From an uncultured Exiguobacterium sp. (GTDB taxonomy: Bacteria > Bacillota > Bacilli > Exiguobacteriales > Exiguobacteriaceae): a stretch of 64,000 nucleotides of DNA. The stretch spans positions 1,364,001 to 1,428,000 of the forward strand of contig CAJYMC010000007.1 in the NCBI GenBank assembly GCA_913775715.1, written 5' to 3'. Positions 35,772 through 43,559 of the stretch are shown here, one piece after another. Made by a program: the position numbers and the translations under genes. The number at the start of each line of letters is the position of its first letter. Within the stretch, counting starts at the first letter, position 1. The notes under the pieces are model-generated. The model did no database searches, was not told the origin of the DNA, and saw nothing but the letters and a program-made list of their open reading frames with translations.

Positions 35772-36944
35772 TTATAGTTCTGTTAAAAAGCTTGTTCCAT
35801 GTGCCGGCATTTTGACGCCGAAGTTTTCTGCGACCGTCGCTCCAAGATCAGCGAACGTTTCACGGATACCGAGCGGTTTTGCAACACCATTTTTATGGTA
35901 GGCAAGCAACGGTACATACTCCCGTGTATGGTCTGTTCCAGCATGAACCGGATCGTTTCCGTGGTCAGCCGTGATGATCAAGAGATCGTCTTCGTTTAAA
36001 CGAGCAAACACTTCCGGAAGACGCGCATCGAACTCTTCAAGTGCTTGTCCGTAGCCTTGCGGATCACGACGGTGTCCGAACAACGCATCGAAATCAACGA
36101 GGTTTAAGAAGCAAAGTCCGTTGAAATCCCGATCGAGTTGCTTCACGAGCTGATCCATGCCGTCCATGTTCGACTTCGTACGGATTGCATCCGTCACGCC
36201 TTCGCCGTCATAGATATCAGCAATCTTACCGAGTGAGATGACATCGAGTCCTGCCGTCTCAAGTTCGTTCATGACCGTCCGGTCGAATGGTTTAAGGGCA
36301 TAGTCGTGACGGTTCGCCGTCCGGACCCACGCTCCTGCTTCACCAAGGAATGGACGTGCGATGATACGACCAAGCATGTACGGGTCATCCCGTGTGATAT
36401 CACGTGCATATTCACAAATCCGGTACAGTTCCTCTAATGGAACGACTTCTTCGTGTGCTGCGATCTGAAGGACAGAGTCTGCCGACGTATAGACGATCAA
36501 GGCGCCTGTCTCGACATGCTCTTGTCCGAGTTCGTCGAGAATTTCCGTACCAGAAGCCGGTTTGTTCCCGATGATTTTCCGTCCTGAGAATTCTTCCAAG
36601 CGATGAATCAAATCATCCGGGAATTTTTCAAAGACACGGAATGGTGTATCAATCCGGAGTCCCATGATCTCCCAGTGTCCTGTCATCGTATCTTTCCCCG
36701 CAGATACTTCCTGCATTTTTCCGTATGCCGCAAGCGGTGCTTCTTCAGTTGAGACACCTTCGATCGACTCGATATGCGAAAGACCGAGTTTTGCCATGTT
36801 CGGCATGTTGAGTCCGCTGCGTTCACGCGCGATATGACCGAGCGTATGCGAACCAAGATCTCCGAACTGTTCAGCGTCCGGTGCTTCTCCGATTCCTACG
36901 GAGTCCATGACGATCAAAAATACACGTTTAAATGATTGAGCCAT
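35772..36944 (-). CDS. deoB: Phosphopentomutase
   Basis: 390 aa of the alkaline-phosphatase superfamily. [32 protein letters not shown] opens with the metal-binding aspartate, [11 protein letters not shown] carries the active-site threonine, and [24 protein letters not shown] ends with metal-binding D, H and H. It interconverts (deoxy)ribose-1-phosphate and -5-phosphate from PunA/Pdp products. First gene of deoB-punA-pdp; TAGGAGGA precedes the ATG. The 118-bp gap upstream holds operator-like repeats. Confidence 0.97.
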   Translation of the reverse strand: MAQSFKRVFLIVMDSVGIGEAPDAEQFGDLGSHTLGHIARERSGLNMPNMAKLGLSHIESIEGVSTEEAPLAAYGKMQEVSAGKDTMTGHWEIMGLRIDTPFRVFEKFPDDLIHRLEEFSGRKIIGNKPASGTEILDELGQEHVETGALIVYTSADSVLQIAAHEEVVPLEELYRICEYARDITRDDPYMLGRIIARPFLGEAGAWVRTANRHDYALKPFDRTVMNELETAGLDVISLGKIADIYDGEGVTDAIRTKSNMDGMDQLVKQLDRDFNGLCFLNLVDFDALFGHRRDPQGYGQALEEFDARLPEVFARLNEDDLLIITADHGNDPVHAGTDHTREYVPLLAYHKNGVAKPLGIRETFADLGATVAENFGVKMPAHGTSFLTEL

Positions 36945-37030
36945 TTGCTTTTCCTCCTATATACAAGCTGTAGTTGTGCGATTCCCGTTACGATTTTTCC
37001 CATAAAGGGACTAGACAAAACGCATCATTT

Positions 37031-37052
37031 GTCTGAAGTCAGACCTTTAAAA
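37031..37052. promoter_or_regulatory. Operator-like repeats upstream of deoB
   Basis: GTCTGA-AG-TCAGAC (37031-37044) overlaps the 15-mer GTCAGACCTTTAAAA (37038-37052), which matches 13 of 15 bases at 38020-38034 upstream of xerD. AGACAAA/TTTGTCT (37013-37019/37028-37034) lies beside it. Confidence 0.35.
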
Positions 37053-37062
37053 GATAGAACCA

Positions 37063-37947
37063 TCACGCCCGTGGATGATGTTTCTTATACACGTCGTGGA
37101 GTCGTGCTTTGTTGACGTGTGTATACATTTGTGTCGTCGACAAATCAGCGTGTCCTAGCATTTCTTGTACGACGCGTAAATCTGCACCATTTTCAAGTAG
37201 ATGGGTCGCGAACGAATGGCGCAGGACGTGTGGTGTGATCTCTTTTTCGATCCCCGCTTCCTTTGCCCGTCGTTTGATCATCTTCCAAAAACCTTGCCGT
37301 GACAAGCGATCGCCGCGACTGTTTAAGAAGACATCGTCCGTCTGTTGACCGCCGAGACTGTTTCGCGCGAGATCAAGATATGTCCTGACGCTCTCGATCG
37401 ACGTCGAACTCATCGGGATGATGCGGGATTTGTTCCCTTTCCCGATACACGACAGATAACCGAGTTCGAGTTGCAAATCGTTCAACTTCAGCTGGAGCAG
37501 TTCGCTGACGCGCATCCCTGTTCCATAGAGAAGTTCAAGCATTGCTGCATCTCGTCGTGTAAGCGGATCGACACCGACGACCGAATCAAGTAAACGTTCG
37601 ACGTCGGTTTGGCTCCAGACGACGGGTAGCTTCTTCTCCGGTTTCGGTAAATCAAGATGACGAGACGGATCATGCGTCGTTAGTCTCTCTTCGACCAGAT
37701 ATTGATGGAACGAACGGATCGAGCTCGTCGCCCGGCGAACCGTCGATCGTGACTTGCGTGCTTCAAGCAATCGTTCAATATGGTCGACGATATGATGTCG
37801 GTGAACCTGTTCGAACGAGGAAACTTCCGCTGTTTCAAGCGTCTGTAAGTATTGATTTAAATCATTTCGATACGCAGCTGCCGTATTCGCGGACATTTGC
37901 CGTTCAATCACTAAATAATTGATAAATGCTTCCAGTTGTTCACGCAC
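37063..37947 (-). CDS. xerD: Tyrosine recombinase XerD
   Basis: 294 aa from GTG 37947, chosen because AGAGG lies 9 nt upstream; the ATG three codons earlier has the site only 1 nt away. N-terminal SAM-like core-binding domain (residues 1-90), then the catalytic domain with GTGMRVSELLQL (Arg I), HVLRHSFATHLLENGAD (HxxR) and LGHADLSTTQMYTHV (nucleophile tyrosine). It resolves chromosome dimers at dif with XerC. The fur-xerD-deoB-punA order is that of Bacillus ripX, so this is housekeeping and no sign of an integron or phage. Confidence 0.96.
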   Translation of the reverse strand: MREQLEAFINYLVIERQMSANTAAAYRNDLNQYLQTLETAEVSSFEQVHRHHIVDHIERLLEARKSRSTVRRATSSIRSFHQYLVEERLTTHDPSRHLDLPKPEKKLPVVWSQTDVERLLDSVVGVDPLTRRDAAMLELLYGTGMRVSELLQLKLNDLQLELGYLSCIGKGNKSRIIPMSSTSIESVRTYLDLARNSLGGQQTDDVFLNSRGDRLSRQGFWKMIKRRAKEAGIEKEITPHVLRHSFATHLLENGADLRVVQEMLGHADLSTTQMYTHVNKARLHDVYKKHHPRA

Positions 37948-38019
37948 TGAACTCATCCTCTTCGTTTACGAAATCGCTTACTTTCCCATCATATCAAAGG
38001 TGTAAACCGTTGTGAAGAG

Positions 38020-38034
38020 GTCTGACCTATAAAA
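38020..38034. promoter_or_regulatory. Palindromic motif shared with the deoB upstream region
   Basis: GTCTGACCTATAAAA; with flanking bases it forms AGGTC-T-GACCT. Same element as at 37038-37052, 73 nt before the xerD start. Confidence 0.35.
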
Positions 38035-38040
38035 ATTGAA

Positions 38041-38072
38041 AAAGAAAAACCATCCGAAATTTCGTCGGACGG
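38041..38072 (-). terminator. Rho-independent terminator of fur
   Basis: 8-bp stem 38050-38057/38065-38072 (one G-T pair), then TTTTTCTTTTT on the minus strand. Confidence 0.9.
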
Positions 38073-38555
38073 TCAGACTGTTTGTGTTTGCGATTGTTCC
38101 AACGCTTCCCGAGCGTGACGCTCTTGGCAGACACGGCAGACGCCATGGAATGTCAGGCGGTGATCCTTGATTTTAAAGTGGAATCGGGACACGATTTCTT
38201 TCTCTACTTCTTCCAGCATATCGTCTAAAATCTCTTCGACGGATCCGCATTCGATACAGACGAGATGGTGATGCGAATGACTCGCACCTTCTTGTCGTAA
38301 ATCAAACCGGGATACGCCATCTCCGAAGTTGACTTTATCGACGACTTCGAGCTCCGTCAATAATTCGAGCGTCCGGTAAACCGTCGCAAGTCCGATGTCG
38401 GAGTTCTTTTCTTTTACAAGGAGAAAGACATTTTCGGCACTGAGGTGATCCGACTCGTGTTCGAGCAGGACACGCACAGTCGCTTCACGTTGGGGAGTCA
38501 GCTTATATCCTTTACCGCTTAGCTGTTTTTTGATGCGTTCTACACGACTTTCCAT
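38073..38555 (-). CDS. fur: Ferric uptake regulator Fur
   Basis: 160 aa; GGGGGCGCT precedes two adjacent ATG codons and the second matches the B. subtilis start (ME-R--RIKKQL). Winged helix with KLTPQREATVRVLLE and GLATVYRTLELLTELEVVDK; metal sites in HSHHHLVCIECG and a second CRVCQ pair giving the structural zinc (CxxC x2). The sequence is much closer to B. subtilis Fur than to PerR or Zur. It represses iron uptake genes when Fe(II)-loaded. Its promoter contains a CTGAT-A-ATCAG palindrome, suggesting autoregulation. Confidence 0.92.
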   Translation of the reverse strand: MESRVERIKKQLSGKGYKLTPQREATVRVLLEHESDHLSAENVFLLVKEKNSDIGLATVYRTLELLTELEVVDKVNFGDGVSRFDLRQEGASHSHHHLVCIECGSVEEILDDMLEEVEKEIVSRFHFKIKDHRLTFHGVCRVCQERHAREALEQSQTQTV

Positions 38556-38588
38556 CATAGCGCCCCCTTTGTTCGAACTGATGCTATT

Positions 38589-38617
38589 ATCATATCTGAT
38601 AATCAGTCTTTTTTCAA
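38589..38617 (-). promoter_or_regulatory. fur promoter with embedded palindrome
   Basis: Minus-strand TTGAAA (38612-38617), 17-nt spacer, TATGAT (38589-38594). The spacer holds CTGATAATCAG (38596-38606), a half-length Fur/PerR-like box. Confidence 0.65.
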
Positions 38618-38620
38618 ATT

Positions 38621-38665
38621 AAAATGATTATCAACTGAAAATCATTTAAATGAGAATCATTTTAA
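38621..38665. promoter_or_regulatory. Fur-box-like inverted repeats after nudF
   Basis: AAAATGATT (38621-38629) and AATCATTTT (38655-38663) are inverted; inside are TGATTATCA and TGAGAATCATTTTAA (12 of 15 to the 7-1-7 Fur box). It overlaps the nudF stop and could also act as its terminator. Confidence 0.5.
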
Positions 38666-39187
38666 AGTACGAATTTGCCAATGCTGGATCGCCATGATCG
38701 TTTTCGCGTCGACGATCGTTCCGTTTGCAACAAGTTCGAGCGCTTCTTCAAGCTTAAGGGTCTTATTCTCAAGGAACTCGTCCTCATCAAGCTGACGATC
38801 ACCGGCAGTGAGACCAATCGCTTCATAGATATGTACACGCTCACTGCAGAAACCAGGCGCACCGTAGAAATCAAAGACATGTTGTAACTCTTTCGCGACG
38901 TACCCTGTTTCTTCCTTTAATTCACGTCCGGCACAATCGAGTGGATCTTCACCCTTCTCGAGTTTGCCCGCTGGTATCTCAATCGATAGACTCTCGAACG
39001 CCTTCCGGTACTGTTCGACGACAATCAGATCTCCTTGTTCATCAAAAGCGATGATGGCGACGGCACCATTATGATAGACAAGTTCACGGACCGAGGTATT
39101 ACCGTTCGGTAACGTGACAACGTGTTTCTCGACATCAAAAACTTTTCCTTCATAGATCACTTCACGTTCAATCGTTTTTTCTTCCAT
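38657..39187 (-). CDS. nudF: ADP-ribose pyrophosphatase (Nudix)
   Basis: 176 aa. Complete Nudix box: G-KLEKGEDPLDCAG-RELKEETGY, preceded by IEIPAG, with EQYRKAF and APGFCSE typical of ADP-ribose pyrophosphatases. It hydrolyses ADP-ribose to AMP and ribose-5-phosphate. Gene order nudF-fur matches B. subtilis yqkG/fur. AGGGGAACAC precedes the ATG. Confidence 0.95.
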   Translation of the reverse strand: MEEKTIEREVIYEGKVFDVEKHVVTLPNGNTSVRELVYHNGAVAIIAFDEQGDLIVVEQYRKAFESLSIEIPAGKLEKGEDPLDCAGRELKEETGYVAKELQHVFDFYGAPGFCSERVHIYEAIGLTAGDRQLDEDEFLENKTLKLEEALELVANGTIVDAKTIMAIQHWQIRTLK

Positions 39188-39355
39188 CGGTAGTGTTCCC
39201 CTCTTCTATCCTAGTTTACGTTCTCTGTCATGATTAGTATGCCGTTTCCGACGTATTGCCGCAAGACTTCAAAACCGTCTTTTTCATAAGATATGATACA
39301 CTAGAATGCAGAAGTTCCAAACTTATAGTTCATCTAAGAAAAGAGGGAATTGAAC

Positions 39356-40210
39356 ATGTCATTAGGATTAGGTACGATGACGATCTTAAAGCGCGGTCAG
39401 GAAGAAGCAACAGCAATCCTGCGGACGGCACTGGACGCGGGTATCACCCACTTCGATACAGCGGACGTCTATGCGAACGGAGCGGTCGAATCGATCATTG
39501 GTCAAACCTTCTCACAAGAAGATCGCAGTCGATTGTTTCTCGCCTCAAAAGGAGGAAATCGGATGAACGCGACCGGAACCGGTTGGACATGGGATCCGAG
39601 CTATGACTATCTGAAACAAGCTTGTCTTGAAAGTTTAAATCGTCTTGAAACACCTTATCTCGATCTGTATTACGTCCACGGTGGCACAATCGACGACGAT
39701 CTTGACGCATCGATTCGCGCGATGGAAGACTTAAAAGCAGATGGAAAAATCAAAGAGTACGGTCTGTCGTCATTGCGCCCGAATGTCATCGAATATTGGC
39801 TCGAGCATAGTAATTTTTCTTATTTGATGACACCTTATTCATTGTTCGATCGTCGCATCGAAGAGTTATTACCACGCTTAAAAGAAAAAAACATCCAAGT
39901 CGTTGCCCGCGGTCCTCTTGCTAAGGGGTTATTGACACACGAAAGTGCTTCACGTCTGCAGTCGGTTGATCGGTTTGAACAATTTGATAAGGAAACGCTT
40001 GAAGCGAGTCTACAAAAACTTCAAGATTTCCCGCTTCCGGCGCTTGCGTTGCAAGCCATCGATCAACAGGTCGACATCGTCCTTCCTGGCGCATCGAGCG
40101 TGTCACAGCTTCAGGCAAACGTCCAAGCGATGAAAGAGCCGGTCTCACAAGCTCAGATTGACCAAGCGCTTGCTTCGTTGCCGGTCCATCACTATACCGA
40201 ACACCGGTGA
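39356..40210 (+). CDS. Aldo/keto reductase
   Basis: 284 aa from ATG 39356 (GAGGG 8 nt upstream; a TTG two codons earlier is too close to it). GITHFDTADVYANGAVESIIG, then LFLASKGG with the catalytic lysine, LDLYYVHGG with H, and KADGKIKEYGLSS complete the TIM-barrel AKR pattern (Asp, Tyr, Lys, His). NADPH-dependent reduction of a carbonyl is the family role. The last barrel strand reads VDIVLPGASSVSQLQANVQA with the usual coenzyme-binding residues. It is a small unit followed by a SigB-type promoter for the next gene. Confidence 0.93.
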   Translation: MSLGLGTMTILKRGQEEATAILRTALDAGITHFDTADVYANGAVESIIGQTFSQEDRSRLFLASKGGNRMNATGTGWTWDPSYDYLKQACLESLNRLETPYLDLYYVHGGTIDDDLDASIRAMEDLKADGKIKEYGLSSLRPNVIEYWLEHSNFSYLMTPYSLFDRRIEELLPRLKEKNIQVVARGPLAKGLLTHESASRLQSVDRFEQFDKETLEASLQKLQDFPLPALALQAIDQQVDIVLPGASSVSQLQANVQAMKEPVSQAQIDQALASLPVHHYTEHR

Positions 40211-40211
40211 G

Positions 40212-40237
40212 GTTTAACTCTTTACTTCACCGGGAAT
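40212..40237 (+). promoter_or_regulatory. SigB-type promoter of the DJ-1 gene
   Basis: GTTTAA (40212-40217), 14-nt spacer, GGGAAT (40232-40237): near-consensus for the general stress factor SigB. Confidence 0.7.
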
Positions 40238-40277
40238 CTCCTTCTTTGTAACGTTCATACAGAGGAGGAGTTTTATT

Positions 40278-40937
40278 ATGGCTCGTATTTTAATCGTATC
40301 AACAAGCGCAGATGACATGAATGGTCACAAAACAGGATTATGGTTCGAGGAGTTCGCAGCACCATACAACCTTTTCAAGGACGCAGGACATGACGTGACA
40401 GTCACGTCGATCAAAGGCGGAGATGTGCCGATCGATAAAGCATCGATCGTCAAAGAAATCTTGCCAAAATTCCAAGATGCGCGCCGTGCGTTGCACGACA
40501 CGAAAGCACTCTCAGAAGTGGATCCAGCATCATTTGACGCAGTCTACTTCCCAGGTGGTCACGGTGCGGTAGTCGATTTCCCGAACAACCCACAAGTTGC
40601 GGGTGCCATCGAAGCTGTCATCAAAAAAGATGGCGTCGTCGCATCAGTTTGTCACGGTCCTGCTGCCTTCGCGCACGTCATGATTGATGGCAAACCATTC
40701 GTCTCAGGTCGTCAAATCAACGGCTTTACAGATGAAGAGGAAAAATCAACAGGTCTCGAAGATAAAGTACCATTCTTGCTCGAGACGACACTTCGCGGTG
40801 AAGGGGCTACTTTCCTGACATCGGATGCGGGTAAAGAATTCGCAGTCATCGACGGCAACGTCGTCACAGGACAAAACCCGGCTTCAAGTGAAGCGGTCGC
40901 GAAACTTGTCCTTGCGAAACTCGCTACACAAGCTTAA
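40278..40937 (+). CDS. DJ-1/PfpI family, HchA-like type 1 glutamine amidotransferase
   Basis: 219 aa, plus strand, GAGGAGGAG before the ATG. GLWFEEFAAPYNLFKDAG carries the conserved glutamate, FPGGHGAVVDFP the loop, and VASVCHGPAAF the nucleophile cysteine; this Hsp31/YDR533C-like branch is linked to methylglyoxal detoxification (glyoxalase III). GRQINGFTDEEE matches the same branch. The SigB-type promoter upstream and the terminator after it support a single-gene stress unit. A second, distinct DJ-1 protein is encoded at 30587-31114. Confidence 0.95.
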   Translation: MARILIVSTSADDMNGHKTGLWFEEFAAPYNLFKDAGHDVTVTSIKGGDVPIDKASIVKEILPKFQDARRALHDTKALSEVDPASFDAVYFPGGHGAVVDFPNNPQVAGAIEAVIKKDGVVASVCHGPAAFAHVMIDGKPFVSGRQINGFTDEEEKSTGLEDKVPFLLETTLRGEGATFLTSDAGKEFAVIDGNVVTGQNPASSEAVAKLVLAKLATQA

Positions 40938-40957
40938 TCGAGTAGCCTTTATACAAA

Positions 40958-40996
40958 ATGGAGCAGGCGACATCATGTCGTCTGCTCCATTTTTTG
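40958..40996. terminator. Bidirectional terminator
   Basis: 15-bp stem 40958-40972/40976-40990 with one G-T pair; T tract after it on the plus strand and TTTTG on the minus strand. Serves both convergent genes. Confidence 0.9.
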
Positions 40997-41003
40997 ACGT
41001 GAA

Positions 41004-41621
41004 TTATAGACGGTGAAGCGAATCCAATCGTTCGAGATTGGCTTCTGTCTCACGCTTTTTTTGTTCAAGCCGTTTTAACTCATCCTCGAGTTGTTGTTGT
41101 TGAGTTTGCAATGCAGATCGTTCTTCCTCTGTATAGGAACGCGATACTTCTTTTTCTTTGAGATACCACCATTTTTTGATTTTCTCAGGTGGCGGTCCGA
41201 GTTCAATCTGTTGCTCATGTTGTTGAACTTCCTCCATTTGTTCCGCATGCGCCAATTGAAGCTGTTCTAATTCCTCTTCATACGCAGTTTGTCTAGCTTC
41301 AAGAATCGGTGTCAGGTATGCGAGAATATGCGCAGTAAAGTCTCGTCCGACGACTCGTCGTAACACATCTCGCCGAAGAGAAGCTTCCGAATTGCCCGAG
41401 GCATTCTCCCATACGCTCGCATCCGCCTGTTCTAGAATCTCTTCTTCTTCCGCTTCTCCAAGCCAACGTAGTTTCAGTAATAATGGTTCAAGGAGTGCCT
41501 CTTCTACATACGCCGTAAATTGCGAATACGACGTCGCTTCTCGCGTCAACGGTTCCTGATGTAAACGAAATAAGGATTCCGCTTCTTCTTCGATCCAGTC
41601 TTCGTAATCATTAAAATACAT
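41004..41621 (-). CDS. Coiled-coil protein of unknown function
   Basis: 205 aa. The N-terminal half is acidic and helical, starting MYFNDYEDWIEEEAESLF; residues 110-205 are a long heptad-patterned coiled coil rich in E, Q, K and L (EELEQLQLAHAEQMEEV; LEDELKRLEQKKRETEANLERL) with a WWYLKEKE interruption. There is no signal peptide or membrane helix. I do not recognise a family. GTAAGGAG precedes the ATG. It ends in the shared terminator with the DJ-1 gene. Confidence 0.7.
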   Translation of the reverse strand: MYFNDYEDWIEEEAESLFRLHQEPLTREATSYSQFTAYVEEALLEPLLLKLRWLGEAEEEEILEQADASVWENASGNSEASLRRDVLRRVVGRDFTAHILAYLTPILEARQTAYEEELEQLQLAHAEQMEEVQQHEQQIELGPPPEKIKKWWYLKEKEVSRSYTEEERSALQTQQQQLEDELKRLEQKKRETEANLERLDSLHRL

Positions 41622-41656
41622 GGTTTAACTCCTTACTTCATATCATCAAAAATAAG

Positions 41657-41703
41657 ACTGGCTCGAATCCGCCATCTACATGACGGTCGAGCCAGTTTTT
41701 TTA
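41657..41703 (+). terminator. Hairpin with plus-strand T tract
   Basis: 10-bp perfect stem 41657-41666/41687-41696 with extra internal pairs; TTTTTTT follows on the plus strand, a broken T tract on the minus strand. Lies after the PadR stop. Confidence 0.65.
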
Positions 41704-42246
41704 GACGTTCGCTCCGCTTTTTTTGATTTCCGCGATCGCCCAATCACACCAGTCCAAGTAATTCAACATCATACGCAAGCCGTACTCACTCGTCAAGGTC
41801 TCCCCTAGTGTCGCACCGTTCTCGAGATGATCGTGACGCCAACTTTGCATCATCTCGACGGCAAATTGATGGTGTCGCTTCGACTCTTCTAGATAAGCGA
41901 CTGCTTCCTCTGGTGGGAGAAGGTGCAAGAGCGAGACACGCATCAAGTTTTCATCCTTCATCTTTGGTTTGAATTCGTTTGGTGTCCGTAACCATTCGAC
42001 GAGTTCCGTCCGTCCTTTATCCGTGATCGAATAGACTTTTTTGTCCGGCAGATCTTCTTGAACGATATGAACACTCGTCACGAGTTCTGCTTCTTCCATC
42101 TTTAACAACTCTCGGTATATTTGTGTATGATGTGCGGTCCAGAAGTGGATCATCTGTTTTTTGAAAGTCGCGCTTAAATCATAACCGGTCGCTTCCCCTT
42201 GGGTCAGCAACCCGAGTAGTGCAAATCGTAATGCCACTGGCTGCAC
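41701..42246 (-). CDS. PadR family transcriptional regulator
   Basis: 181 aa with GTG start; a second GTG at 42237 (VALRFALLGLL) may be the true start because AGAAGG is better spaced there. Residues 5-80 form the PadR winged helix (LRFALLGLLTQGEATGYDLSATFKK; IYRELLKMEEAELV; YSITDKGRTELVEWL), followed by the helical C-terminal dimerisation domain (residues 95-175). It usually represses detoxification genes and itself. A GTATATATAC palindrome lies upstream. No transporter adjoins it. Confidence 0.93.
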   Translation of the reverse strand: MQPVALRFALLGLLTQGEATGYDLSATFKKQMIHFWTAHHTQIYRELLKMEEAELVTSVHIVQEDLPDKKVYSITDKGRTELVEWLRTPNEFKPKMKDENLMRVSLLHLLPPEEAVAYLEESKRHHQFAVEMMQSWRHDHLENGATLGETLTSEYGLRMMLNYLDWCDWAIAEIKKSGANV

Positions 42247-42262
42247 CTTCTTTCCTTCTTTT

Positions 42263-42272
42263 GTATATATAC
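42263..42272. promoter_or_regulatory. AT palindrome upstream of padR
   Basis: GTATATATAC, 17-26 nt before the padR start, with a related GGTATAT about 20 nt further; PadR operators are often such autoregulatory repeats. Confidence 0.4.
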
Positions 42273-42327
42273 TTAATTATCTCAAATATACCTGAATTTC
42301 GCTACTCTCGTGTCGAACAAATGTACG

Positions 42328-42366
42328 AAAAAAGACCTACGTCGAAATCACATTCGATCGTAGGTC
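42328..42366 (-). terminator. Rho-independent terminator of the ynj-like cluster
   Basis: GACCTACG arms with a continuing TCGA pairing, 42334-42345/42354-42366, followed by TTTTTT on the minus strand. Ends the Nudix gene. Confidence 0.9.
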
Positions 42367-42383
42367 GTTCTGTGTCATGACTC

Positions 42384-42980
42384 TTAAGATTTGCTTGGGT
42401 TACGCAATCGTTCGATTCCCTGTCGGACATGACTCCAGTACGTAGAAGGATGCGGAACAAATTGACGACGATCGAACCATTCGCCTGTCGTGTCCTGAAT
42501 GCGCTCGATGGACTCGTCAGCAATTCGTTCAAACTGCTCGATTGAAAAAGCAATCAATCGCTTCACTTCTGTTTCCTGGAGGACGTATGCGTCTATCGCT
42601 TGATCACTTCGAGCGAGAAAGACATGGCATCGCTCACAGTCCCAAAGCGACGCATCCCGAAACTCCTCTTCCTGGATGCCAAGCGGTATCAATTGATCAA
42701 AGGTACATGTCAACCCAATCTCTTCCTCGAGTTCCCGAACACCATCCTCGACTGTCTCATTCGCAAGCAAGTGACCGGCTGCCGTGATATCGAGCATTCC
42801 TGGAAAGTCCTTTTTCTGTTCAGACCGTTGCTGGAGCAACACGACGTCCCGTTTTGGATCATAGACAAAACAATGAAACGTTTCATGCCATAGACCTTTT
42901 GCGTGAACTTCCGATCGCGGACGCGGTCCAAGCGGATTTCCAGATTGGTCCACTGTCATGATCATCTCTTGTTCACTCAT
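42384..42980 (-). CDS. Nudix hydrolase (Idi/YfcD-like) of the ynj-like cluster
   Basis: 198 aa. Nudix box GHLLANETVEDGVRELEEEIGL fits GX5EX7REUXEEXGU. The N-terminal DQSGNPLGPRPRSEVHAKGLWHETFHCFVY and DFPGMLDITAAGH are of the isopentenyl-isomerase-like YfcD/YqjG group, which hydrolyse nucleotide or other diphosphates; the substrate is unknown. It overlaps the phosphatidyltransferase stop by 4 bp. In E. coli a smaller Nudix (nudG) follows ynjF at the same place, so a link to the lipid or nucleotide by-product of the transferase is likely. Confidence 0.9.
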   Translation of the reverse strand: MSEQEMIMTVDQSGNPLGPRPRSEVHAKGLWHETFHCFVYDPKRDVVLLQQRSEQKKDFPGMLDITAAGHLLANETVEDGVRELEEEIGLTCTFDQLIPLGIQEEEFRDASLWDCERCHVFLARSDQAIDAYVLQETEVKRLIAFSIEQFERIADESIERIQDTTGEWFDRRQFVPHPSTYWSHVRQGIERLRNPSKS

Positions 42981-43558
42981 CGTAATACCTTCGACGCTTG
43001 ATGGAATCGTTCTCCGACCGTATAGAGTTCAGCGATCAAGAAGACGCTTGCGATCCAAATGATAGCGCTTGGGAACAGAATCATCGCCGTCAAGAATAGG
43101 AATCCTTCCGTTCGTTCGACCAGTCCCGGTTGATATTGAAACGATTTGTAGCCGTAATTTTCACTGACTGCTCCGATTGCAAGGAACATCGTCATCCCAA
43201 TGACGAATGATGCGACGAGCAACAGAATAACGACTTGCGTTTCCGGAAACCGAAGTGCAAGACCAATCAATACTGACAGCTCGACGATCCGGTCGAGAAC
43301 AAGGTCAAGAATCGTGCCGATCGGTGTCGTCTTCTCTTTACGCGCCATCGTCCCGTCGATGACATCGAGCATACCTGAAATCCATAACAAGACAATCGCC
43401 GTTCCCATCATGTCGTTATAGACGAAAAAGCCCGTCGCACCACCGATGATGCCGGAGATGATCGTCACCTGTGTCGCCGATAATCCAATTTTCTTAAATA
43501 AGGTCGCCCCTTGATCAAACAGGGGTTGAACGATTTTACGCGCACGCGTATCTAACAT
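42977..43558 (-). CDS. ynjF: CDP-alcohol phosphatidyltransferase (YnjF-like)
   Basis: 193 aa from ATG 43558 (AAAGGAGGGGTGAC before it; an in-frame ATG 13 codons earlier lies in the ATPase gene). Four to five membrane helices and the active-site motif DGTMARKEKTTPIGTILD--LD--(DGxxAR-x8-G-x3-D-x3-D), complete. It condenses a CDP-linked diacylglycerol-type donor with an alcohol; the acceptor is unknown. It differs from PgsA at 15114. Gene order after the ABC ATPase and before Nudix mirrors the E. coli ynjD-ynjE-ynjF-nudG locus. Confidence 0.88.
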   Translation of the reverse strand: MLDTRARKIVQPLFDQGATLFKKIGLSATQVTIISGIIGGATGFFVYNDMMGTAIVLLWISGMLDVIDGTMARKEKTTPIGTILDLVLDRIVELSVLIGLALRFPETQVVILLLVASFVIGMTMFLAIGAVSENYGYKSFQYQPGLVERTEGFLFLTAMILFPSAIIWIASVFLIAELYTVGERFHQASKVLR

Positions 43559-43559
43559 G

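Noticed and set aside
37063..37947. Tyrosine recombinase as sign of a mobile element
   Set aside because: Its neighbours fur, deoB and punA are the conserved XerD setting of Bacillales; no direct repeats, tRNA or phage genes surround it.
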